64,000 nucleotides of DNA from Chrysopilus asiliformis. Lineage: Eukaryota; Arthropoda; Insecta; Diptera; Rhagionidae. Position 1 is the first letter of the stretch; every line of letters starts with the position of its first letter. Location of the stretch: positions 33,817,943 to 33,881,942 of the forward strand of contig OZ035962.1 in NCBI GenBank assembly GCA_964034945.1. The letters run 5' to 3'. The notes beneath the pieces were generated by a model. That model saw only the letters and a list, made by a program, of their open reading frames with translations. It had not been told where the DNA came from and did not search any database. A program made the position numbers and the translations under genes. Positions 12,801 to 24,800 of the stretch are shown here, one piece after another.

Positions 12801-15800
12801 TTACCAGACTTAGGCAGGTTTCATGAAACTTTTAGCGACCACTAAATTTTTTCAACCGAATAGGGCGCAATTATTTAAATCAAAAGACACACAGTCTCAA
12901 GCAAAAATTAACATAATTTTTTGCGCTCTGTATGTTTTATAAATAGTAGCAACGGAAATTGTAAATATAAATAACAATAAAGAGAGATGCGTTGCAGGCC
13001 ACATTTCTTCAGATAATGCACCTTTTATGGAAAATGGTTGACAAAATGTACCGCAGTGGCAAAAATGTACTTTGGAGCAACCTTCAGTCGAAATAGAGTA
13101 CGTTTTTCGTATTTTTTCTTGTGTTTGAACAAATATCACAATAATTTAAAAAATCTGCGACAAAAATTTAGTCTTCGGTACGCCGGGACTACTAGACTAA
13201 ATCTCTTCAAGAAATTAATGAATGCATTGTACCGTATATGGTACGGTGAGTACAAATGGGCTAACCTCCTACCTACCGGTAACCTTTTAAATGGTACACG
13301 GCAAAAAATCCTGGAGTATTTTTCAATCCAAAAATTATATTGACGAAATCTTAATACATATTTTGGATTGGAATTTAATACATGCGAATTTTTGAAAATA
13401 TTTTAGCCTTTTTTGCAGTCATATTTGAACAGTTTTTTATTATATATCGAACTTAAGTACTTTTAACATTAATGTCTACAATTTAATCAAAATTTTAGAC
13501 TTTAATACTGAATTAAACCAAAATTAAATTTATCAAAATTTCCAATCCATATTATTGGATTAGAATTTTCCATTGGATTACATATAGGTCCAGCGTAATC
13601 CAGTTTTGATTGGAATTTACTCCAAGATTTTTTACCGTGTAGGTTAATGAAACTCACAGGGTCGATTCCTTAAGATTCAAAAAACATTTTAAAAAATTGA
13701 AAAAATTGAGTGTATGTACTGTATTTAGCAAAATATCAAACTAGTGAATGACGTATTAATTTTACTGTAGCAAACTTTTGCGGTAATATTAGTGAACGCC
13801 ACAAATTTTTTCATGTACTGCGTATAGTACGTTGGCAGTTGACAGGTTAAAGTAGTTTAAATATCTTTATTTAAAAAAAAATGCCATAAGAAAGGACTAT
13901 GTTGAACTTTTCACGCGGCGCAGCAGACGTCGCTTTCATTTCAATTTTAACTTTATTCAATGAATATAAAAAACTAATAGTTTTCTTTTTCAAAATGTGG
14001 GGGGGGGGGGGGGGGCTGCTAATGTCTAGCGCGCAACTAAAGGTTAGTTTGTTGCTAAAAGCACCATAAACCGTCAAGAATGCAGAATAGACAATTGGTT
14101 TTGTCTCGTGGAAAAAATCCAGGTAAATAGCCGAGTAGGAAGACAATTTTCGTGCAATTTCTGGGAATATTTCTTCACGGCGAAAATTTTCCCTTTTTTC
14201 ATTTTTCTTTTACATTTTGCTCTTAAATGACAATATAGCTCAGAGATTTCTTTGTCTCGCGAATAAGTAAAGTTCGGAACATTCTTTCAAAAAGTAAAGA
14301 AGAATGGCTTTATTTATTATCGAAACAAAATCTTCTAAGGTGCATTTAGAATCGATATTGGAAAGTCAAAAAACCTTTGATACCCACATAATTTTTTTCA
14401 TTATTTTTGAATTTATTATCGATGTTTTAAGAAAATAGGATGTACAGATAAACTATCATCATGACTCGAACTCAGACACATTTTTTAAGTTGCGCTGTTC
14501 GAAAAACGTAAATCAATAGCCGGCAACATATTTTTTTTTATCTTTCTCTCCTTTTCAACGTAGTTCCATATCAACGTGCATACATATTAATGGATGAAAG
14601 GAGATCAAGTGGAATCTTTAAAGCTGAACGATTTTAATCAAAAAATCTTTTAATTTTGATTGTAACTTTTTCTAGAAAATATTCCGACGTATGTATGCAC
14701 ATAAGTATAATGTTTATATGTATTCTGGTAGGGTATTTATATTATGGAAGGTCAAATTGTTCTTCGATCCTGCATGAAGAAAATTTTGAAAAGGAGAAGG
14801 GGGCAACAACATACAGAAATGAATCATCAACAATTATATCAGTATTTATTTTTCTTTTATTGAAAATAACTATTAAATAAGCAATTAATAAATACAACAT
14901 CTCACCATGTTTAAGGATGCGTCATTTAATACATCGTCAAAATCTTCCAAATCAGTTAGAAGGTTTTGGCATTCATCCATATTGGCTAAAAACCTGCCTT
15001 GGTAATAAAAATCTTTTTTTTTTATATTGTTCACTTAATATCGTTCACTTAAAACTTTTTAGCCGTCATTCATTTCCGATTGATTTTTTTTACGATCTTA
15101 TTTACATCAAATGAAAATTCGAATAACTTTTAACTTGGATTTACTCGATTTTTAGGAGCACAAATGTATAGTTTAGATACTTAACATGAAATCACATGTA
15201 ACATTTATGTGAAAATCATCATGAAGTTTAGCACATATTACGTCTCAACAGAGTTAAGAAACACCACTATACAATGAGCAATAAGAAATCTGCAGGATAG
15301 CAAAGTTTCCTTTGCCTTTTTATATGTGATATTTTTACAATTTCACATCTTTTATTACAGAAATGAATTTTGAAGCGAAATCCTATTTTATTCTATCAAA
15401 TACTATCCAAATAGTTTCAATATTATTTTGATTTTCAAGAAAATATTTAAAATTTATTTTAATTTAAACTTTACTGCGGCACTCTCAGGAGTATGACTTG
15501 AAAAAGGCCACACTTTATTTAACTGCACACATATGCATTATGCCTCAATGTTAAAAGGGTTTCATTGTAACATGGCGTTTGCGCAAATACGTATCAATAT
15601 TTTTAAAAGAGTGTTCGAAAATCGATATAACTGAAAGCAGCGCTATCTATACGTTGAGGAAAGCGTTTTTTAGTGGTGTAAACAATCGAAATGTTGTTCC
15701 AAAACCTACCAAATGTTTGCAAAATGGAAAAATGTTTACGCAGTTTAAACATAGCAAAAACACTAAGATATCGCAAGTCTAACGAAGAAAAGAGGCTATT

Positions 15801-18800
15801 TTTGAATTAGTTTTTTAAAAAGCTTCGAGCAGAAACTAAGAAAGCTTCGAAGAACGTTTCTTTAGTCTCTATTTCAAATAAATATCGAATGGACTTCATG
15901 TTTGTGTGTGTGCATCCGCCATCGATCAATGTTGAACCGATAAATGACCGAATTTTGAATTGCGTATGAATTTTCGTTAAAAATAACTTCATGTAAAGAT
16001 TTTCTTACAATGGGCCTTCCTACAAATCGTCAATAAGTTCAAAAATAAAGTAAAATAAAACATGAAACGAAAGTCTAACAGAGTAAAGCCTAATTCAGAC
16101 TAACGATTGCAATTACGATTGCGATTACGATTCAAGCATCTCGACGAATGAGATTAAAGCTTTCAACGATATGGACATGAAAGCTTTGATTTCATTGGGA
16201 AGCTCAATTAATCGTAATCGCAATCGTTAGTCTGAATTGGGCTTTAAATCCCTCATATCTCTTCGCAATCGTCATCGTTTATTGTTTCGCTGCGTTGTTG
16301 ATCTCTTTTGTTTTTTTTTTTGGCACACCAAAGCCGGCTTTTTCCCACTCATTTGATTATGAGTACTAACACCAGCATAAGCCGAGCTAAGATTTTTCTC
16401 GAACACGTGCGAGATTAAAGCCTACGCATCCAATTACGTGTGCGTGCGTGCGGCACCCACGCGGTGAAAGTAAAAACTACGCATTTATATGAGTAAATGT
16501 ATAATTGCGCGTTGCTCAGACGCGTTGCCGCGTCCGTGCCGCGTAGAGTAGGCTCAGTCTCTACTTTTAGACGCGGTGACAACTACTAGATGCCAGAACT
16601 AAATAATGCCGCACGCACGCACGCGTAATTGTGGTTTAGGCTTAAGGTTGCCGAGCTTTAGGTCCTTGGACATTGTGGTCAATTTTGTTTTACGCGCTTG
16701 AAATATCTTAGTATAAATCTATGGTTTAAAGCTGGGCCAGGAAAGCTTTGAAAGTTCTCGGGCATCCACTGCCACTGACAAGCGATTTACTTGTTTATAT
16801 GCCTTATTCTCCGAGCCAAGTTCAAACTTTGTTGAAAGCTCTTTTTCGTTATGCTTGGTTTTGATACACTGTTAATTGTTTTACTTTACGTCAAAAAAAG
16901 TTTTGATAATGAAAAACTTTTATATGAAATTTCCGAATTACAATCAAAAAATAAAAATAATTTCATAAAACCAGAAACATTAATTTGATCAATTGATATT
17001 TTATGAAACGACTGAAAATGCCTATTTAAATTGTATTTTTTTATTGTTTTAATTTCCAGAAATCATAGTAAACATTGCATTGTGTTATCACACCGAATAA
17101 GAAAACAATCATGTCCAAAATTCGTGTCGTCTTTTGAGACAGAACGCTTCATGATTTTCAACAGTGTTAAATTTTTCATGATTTTCAGCAGTGTGAAATA
17201 CACCACTGCTTCAGTCAATGTCCTAATGAAAACTGAGCTAATAAAAATCTCTCGCATAAATGGCCTCACTTAGAACTCAGCAAAGCTCCATGATATGCAA
17301 AATGCCCAAGTGGAAGCAGAACGGGTTATATGCAAAGTGAAACAGATTATTTCTTTCATATGCGTATGTATGCAGTTTACCTACAAGCCACAATGAAACG
17401 GATAGCATGAAGAATCGATGGATAGAAGGGCAATTTGAGCCTCGAAGTTGCTCTTGGTGCACATGGCTTCAGAGCGCTGGTTTAAAGCATGCTAAAATTC
17501 AAATTTGAAAAACATACTCTTAGACCCGTATTACCGAGTTAAACTTTTTTTTTTCCAAAAGTTTGCTTTGACAAAACAACCTCAGAAATACAATGGAATT
17601 TCGATAAGTCGAACTTCCATAACTCGAATTCCTCGATAACTAGAAAATTTTTCAATCCTTTTAAACTTTCCCCTCTTACTCCATATTATTTAACATCGAT
17701 AACTCGAAGAAAAGCCTTGATAAGTCAAAGTTACTGGACAATCCGTGGAACCTTAATAAGTCCATTTTCTACCCAGAAACCAGAGTTATTCGAAGAAATT
17801 TCGATTGACCGAAAAAAATTGTCTACAAGCTTAAATAAATCGGCAAATCGAATGTGATTGATTAAAGGTCTAGTGCATTTATAGTGAAACCACAATTAAA
17901 CTAGAGTCCTACTTTCTACTTTCAAACCCGTCGGCGATTTGACATTTGAATGAAAATTTTGTTTTGTGTTTTTTGGAAAATTGTGAGCCAAATCAATAAT
18001 TTAAGGAAGCAATAATTAATAAAGTGACACATAAAAAAAGCCACAATTGCCAGAGAGCAATCGTCAATACTCCATATGATGACAGACAACATTTTTATTT
18101 GAAAAAATCCATTTGTATAGGAGAGGGGGAAGCAGTCGTCCGATTGGATTTTGATTTATGAATGAGTTATGTAAAATACCATTCTAAACACATTTTACAG
18201 TAAAAATGTTTCAATATGACTCACCATTATTGAGAAAATTGTCCCGTTTTCAATGTTTGGTTCTCGAATCCAACATTGTCGATCACTGTTTTTAATTCAT
18301 ACGCTTTACCAGGAGTCAGTGATGCTATGTACCTTTAGTGAAATTCCCCTTTCCAAATGACGAAATCCCCCTTTTTCCCCTTTTTCAATGACGAAATTCC
18401 CCTCGTGTTTCCCCTATAAAAACAACGAATTTTAAATAAAGAATTCATTTATTAAAACCAAAAATTATTGTCATTTGGACTCATGTTAAAGTCTATTAAG
18501 AGAAAAATGCACAAATTAGGAAATAATTTTATATCTTGGGGAGGGACATTTAACAACAATTTCTTGCAGCCAGTTAGTACATTACTTCCACCAGCACCGG
18601 AAGAACTCCTAAATTCCGTTTTTTGCAACTGCACAAAAGGTTGTGGTTCCAATTGTGGATGCAGAAAAATTGGATTACCGTGCTCCATCGTTTGTAGCTT
18701 TTGTCGGGGTCAACCATGTTTAAATCCTGCTTCTTGTGATATCACTGAATCCTTTGACAATTTAAACGATGTCGATGATGAACTCGATCTTATTGGTACC

Positions 18801-21800
18801 TTAACATTAAATGCAAGTGAAGGTGATACCTATATGGAAGATGAAGGGCAACAAGAACAAGAAGAAGGAGAAGAAGAAGCAGAAGCAGAAGAAGAATAAA
18901 TGAATGAAGGTGGAAAGAATATGGATTAGGCCTACTGGGGAAACCATGTAAAAAACGCGCCTTGTATTCTACCTCAATGGTGGTCGGGAAACGAATGTAC
19001 AGTTCACAGTGTCTGGACTTCTATCTCGAAAACTATTGCCCCTACAAAAAAACCTTATTTAACCCTTTTTGTAGAGAATTTGCGGAGGAGCAATTCATCT
19101 GAACACAAAAAATGCGGACAGGCCATACAAAGCGAGATATTTACGATTTATTTGACTTTTGACCTTGAATAATAGCAATTTCTCTGGGCGACGCATAGTT
19201 TGACGACTTGTATCTCGAAAACTGTTTGTTCTACAAGAAAATTGTATTTAACCTTTTTTGTAGAGAATTTTATTGTGATTAATTCATCTGAACCTCAAAA
19301 AGACGTACAACCCGTACAAAGTGAGATAAACGTAAAAAATTGATTTTTTTGGACCTTTGACCTTGAATAACTCACGACGCCGGCGCAATTTTGGAATGGA
19401 CTTTTGGGACGTTGTTTGTTATGCCAAAATAAAGGTCTGTGCAAAAATCCAGTTAACTAGGATTTTTTAAGAGGTTCATGCTTTTTTTTGCCTAATTTTC
19501 CTGTATTAATGAGAAATGGTACTTTTTAATGTGCTTTTTTCAAAGCGGTTAAAAAGTACACTGAAAAATCGGTTAAAGGTACATTCCAAAGCCATTTTAA
19601 AGTGCTTTCGTTTAAAAGATTGGTGTGTACTTTATAATTGCAATAAGATCATTATAAAGTGGCAAATGCATAAATAAGGGCATTTCCTTCACTCTTTACC
19701 TTTGCCTAAGCTTGGAATTGGATTGTAATTGTTTTTAATTATTTGTATTTCTACTTTTCCGTAATTTTTTAAAAGTATTTCGGATTGAGCTGAAAGGCGA
19801 AGATTTTCCCCTCTTTTCGAAGCGTTTTCCCCTTTTCCCCTATTAACAATTTTTATAGTCAAATTCCCCGCAAAAAGGGGAATTCCCCTCGATATAGCAT
19901 CACTGCCAGGAGTATATTCTTTGTATCTCACAAATTCTTTGTCTCTCACAAATTCTTTGTCTCTCATAAAATTCTTTGTCTGTCACAAATTCTTTGTCTC
20001 TCACAAATTCTTTGTCTCCCACAAATTCTTTGTCTCTCACAAATTCTTTGTCTCTCAAAAATTCTTTGTCTCTCACAAATTCTTTGTCTCTCACAAATTC
20101 TTTGTCTCTCACAAATTCTTTGTCTCTCACAAATTCTTTGTCTCTCACAAATTCTTTGTCTCTCACAAATTCTTTGTCTCTCACAAATTATTTGTCTCTC
20201 ACAAATTCTTTGTCTCTCACAAATTCTTTGTCTCTCACAAATTCTTTGTCTCTCACAAATTCTTTTTCTCTCACAAATTCTTTGTCTCCCAAGAACTTAC
20301 AGACTTCTCAACGTCAGAATTGGTTTCAGCGACCCTGAAAATCCCCAGATGAAATTTTTTTCTGGAAAATTTGAGGAAAAGCATAATCGCCTTATCCTTA
20401 CAAGGGTGAAGTAGTAAAAATATTGTATTATCATCGGAGTTACCTATGTGTGCAAAATTTCAAGTCAATCGGGTCAGTAGAAGTGGGTTATTATTAGATT
20501 ATAAGATTTGACCATTAGAGATAGACAGATACGAAAGCATGATAAAATCTTTTGAAAAAGCAAAGAAAAGTCGAATTTTTTTTTGTAAAACCCAAAAAAC
20601 TCTTTGAAAAAATTTAACATCACAATTATTTTACAGGAAATTATTAAATTGGTCCGCTTCGGAACAGCTTGATTACGAAAAACAACCAGGACAAGGCGGT
20701 GTTTTTGTAATGAACACATAATGGTCGGTTCCGGCGTACACAAATTTTATAATATCCGGTAACTAATTGGTATTTAATACTTTTTGAGGGTTTAGAAAAA
20801 TGTTTCTATTTGTATATCGTCACAGTGATGTTACCTTTATTTGAATAATCTATTTATATTTTGTTTTTCAATTTAGACCTTTTTTATGTTATTATAAATT
20901 CTTAGAAAATACTTTGCAACCATAATTTACATCTTGGTGTTTATTAACTGAAGCCTATGAGGGGAACTTCGAAAAATAAAATAAGGGTATTCACAAAAAA
21001 GATTAACGTGGCTTTTATCGTCGTCAAATAATACTAATTAATACACTTTTATGCGGTTTCCAAAAAGAAAGTGTCCGCTCGAAGATATGTGTGATGTTAT
21101 GACGTCTGATGACGCTCGCATAAAGCTTGAAGGAACTCATTTTGTTAATGGGGGTGTCTTTTTTTGCGAAATGGCAGCATCGGAATTACGTTTCCGTGTC
21201 ATAATTGCGGCGTGGCCGAAAACCACTGAAAAGTGATTCCCACATAGCGCATCCCATTCGCACAACGGTGATGTGCCTGTGACAAACATCACTTATCACC
21301 GCGATTTGCATGATGACGAAATCTATATATAAAAAATCGTTTAACCTGATTGACTGACTGACTCATCAATGCCCAGCCCAAACCCCTGAAACTAGAAACT
21401 TAAAACTTTCACAGTATGTCTCAACCATCACGTAGGCGCTCACTAAGGCGGGGTTTTCCGAAATTTTACCGCTAAGGGGGTAAACGGGGGTTTGGGTGTT
21501 TTTAAACCGTGATTTTCGCCATGAATCCTGCTCAATAGGAGGCTGAAAAGTTTCACTCGGTGGTTTTCGGGGTCGCTGATCCCGAATCTGGTTTTAGACT
21601 AATTCGCAACGGAGAGTCCTGCAAGGATAAGATTTTTCTTAAAAGTTTTTAAGTTCTTTCCGGTTTTCTTTGTATTCTAAAACTTATACAAAAAACTTAA
21701 CCCGGCAACGACGGGTATGCAAGCTAGTATGTGAATAAAGACGATACACCCTAGCAACTTTGGCTCATCAGTACTCTAAACTATCAAAGGAAAAACGCAC

Positions 21801-24800
21801 ACAATTCAGTTGTATTTCAGTTGTGTTGAGCGAACATAAGGTGGTGTGCTTATATACAGAATTATTTGTGAAAAAAAAACTTCACAGTAAATGGATTTAA
21901 ACGCTTTGAGTTTGACTCATCATGAGCCGTCCATGACTGATCATGTAATGTCGACGAGGCGATACGTTCGGCATCGATTCGTAACCCACTTCATGTGTTT
22001 CCGAAGTTCGTTCGGTTTTACCGTTCACTCTGGAACTGAAATGCTTGAAAACGATTTATTTTCAGTCGCAGTTAAAGTGCAATTGGAGAAAGATGTTCAT
22101 CAAGTTTAATATGCTTCAGTTCTTCAATTTATGAGTTCATCAAGTTTAGTATGCTTCAGTTCTTCAATTTTAGGTTTCATGAGTTCATCAATTTTGGTGA
22201 ATTCATAAAAATAATGAATTCATCAAAATGCTTACTGATCAGGCAGCTAATTCGGCTAGCCATGAGTTTACCAATGAGCAGTCATCAATACATCATCAGT
22301 ACGGCGCGCCATTATACTCATCGAGAGGCTCATGCGTAGGTCATCGAAGGAATCATGAGTTAAAATGAGTATATAATGACGAGTCATGATGACAATATTT
22401 CCCAGGTCTAGAACAAAAATCATCATGACTTTCACCTGTTCACGATTATAAGCTCATCGATGAGCTCATGATGATCGTGCTACTAGGGCAGCTGCTTAAA
22501 ACGATATTTGGGTGAGTATATGCGTTGGGTTGTAGATATCAAAGATAGATATTCCCCTGTAACTTTTGAACCCTTCAGGTGAGAACATTGAAAAAAAAAT
22601 TGCGTTGGATGGCTTGGAATGTTTTTAACCATGTTTGAAGCAAAAGTTCTCGTCTCCTCTGACCCCTTCACCAGCTATCTCGTAAACCAGTCAACTGATT
22701 GTTATGTGGTTTCGTTCGTTGGAAATAGGACTCTTTAGAGAGTATATGACTCCATAAATATCCGCCATCTTCCTCTCCTTCTGATCCCCTGTCCTGCTAT
22801 ATCTGAAACCTGTCAACGATTTTTTATGGGATTTTCTGTATTGGATAGAGAATTTTCTTAATATGCACATTATTTTTCTATCTGCTTGCCCCTCCCCTAA
22901 ATATAAAAAGAAAAGTCGCACTTTCAATATAAATTAAGTAGGATACCAAATTGAATTTTCAATTCTAGTTTATTGAAAAAAACATCCACCGGGAAAAACA
23001 AGTACGCTCTCAAAATATAAAAATAATAAAGAAGATCACAAGAGATTTTCTTAAAATAAATTTATCAACTACCGGAAATTGAGGAATAAAAGTCATGCAC
23101 TAAAGGAACAAAGTCACTTATATTCCACTTAAATTACTTGAGATACCAAATTGTCTGAAATACTTGTCTATATAATTGAGTTAGAAATGATAAAAGTGTA
23201 TTTTTTTTTTAAATTATGATATTATTAAAAAAATGAGTAGGAAAATCTTTCAAAACGTGTAATTGTATAATTTCCCAGCCGCTGGCAGAACTCCAATAAC
23301 GTATTCATGTTTCAATTTTTGATTTTAGAAACAAACCATACTTGTTTCTTAAGTCCTTTTTTTACTTTGTTAGAAATATCAAATTGTTATCGTAATACAA
23401 AGCGAAATTCATTGTAAATCATTACCTTTCTTTATTTCTTGTGTATATTCTAACCACTATTTGACAATAAAACTTTGGCATAAATTTTTCGGTAAAGTAA
23501 ACATACCTAACACCGTATTCGGGAAATTGATAGTGAAACATTTTTGGTCCAGGGACTACCAAAAAACTTTTCTTATTATAACCAACAAAACTTTCTTGCT
23601 ATACAAATAAATTTGTACTGGCTTATCAGTAACATCAACTTGAAAAACGATCCTAAGCAGAAACTTATATATGAAAGTATAAAGTGCTAAAGAAATGCTT
23701 TTGCATTTTGCATCCGTAATGCATTATGCTGGGGGCTTCAACAACAACAATAAGAAATGTTTTCTATGTGTTTATTTTTATTAAGAAATTTTCTATTGTT
23801 CTATCATTTATCTGAAAAGTAGTCTAAATTTCCTTTTACTACATAAAAATGTACTAAAATATTTGCATATTTTCTTGAGTAAAGTTCGTATTTATTCAAA
23901 ATGAGATGGGTTATATGGTACAGGTAATACTACTTGAAAACATGAGAAAAACTATAATTGACTTAAAGCCATCATGAAAATAGGGTATATCGTAGTTTTC
24001 AAATTATTTCATCCTGCGATTTTTTTTTGAAGAGATGATATTTAGCAAGCCACATAAAAAATGGATATAATTTTAACCCCCGATTCGTGAACTTAATCCT
24101 TTCGAGAACTCTAAGAAATTAGAAATGTCTTGGAAAATGCTGCCTCCACAAGACATTTTTTGGCAGGATATGAAAATGGGCGAAATTTATTTCTACTAGA
24201 GATTTTGAATAAATACGAACTTTACTCAAGAAAATATGCAAATATTGTAGTACATTTTTATGTAGTAAAACTACTTTTCAGATAAATGATAGAACAATAG
24301 AAAATTTCTTAATAAAAATATACACATAGAAAACATTTCTTATTGTTGTTGTTGAAGCCCCCAGCATAATGCATTACGGATGCAAAATGCAAAAGCATTT
24401 CTTTAGCACTTTATACTTTCATATATAAGTTCCTGCTTAGGAAATAAAGATAAATTTTGGGAAATTAGACGAAAAGCTATTTTCCTAATGAGATTTACAC
24501 ATGATTTTTTTTTGTTAGATGTGCAATTTAAATTCTAATTTTCTTCCAAAACCACTGTTTCCAAAAATTTATAAAAGCAGGTTGTTGGAAACCCATTACA
24601 GCATAAGTTTTCCGTATGCTTTTTCTCAATGTTAACAAAATATTCTTTTATTATTGATAAGAATTGTTTGTGCTTTCACTTTGTAAATTTTAAAATGTTT
24701 CAAATATTTTGAACGATAAAAAAAAATATTTTAATCATGGATTGCAAACAAAAAAAAAAAAAACAAAACGCAACGTTATACATATCGTTATGTAACGAAA

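Larger units (their letters stand above)
18317..19905. mobile_element. hAT element (1.59 kb) with 8-bp TSD CCAGGAGT
   Basis: The ends are CAGTGATGCTATG and, inverted, CAGTGATGCTATATCGAG, flanked by perfect 8-bp duplications CCAGGAGT (18309-18316 and 19906-19913), the signature of hAT transposition. GAAATTCCCCTTT-type and AAAAGGGGAATTCCCC blocks form the subterminal inverted repeats. No hAT transposase is present; instead it carries a cysteine-rich ORF (18483-18899) and a two-unit internal repeat. Confidence 0.9.

Noticed and set aside
19917..20291. Possible CRISPR array
   Set aside because: Uniform tandem units without unique spacers, in a eukaryotic intron.
19900..20352. Long ORFs on both strands with KEFVRD or SLTN(S) repeats
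   Set aside because: They are readings of the 18-bp minisatellite, whose period is a multiple of three; no start context, no non-repeat domain.
21051..21236. 61-aa ORF beginning MRFPKRKCPLEDM
   Set aside because: No family recognised and no supporting structure around it.
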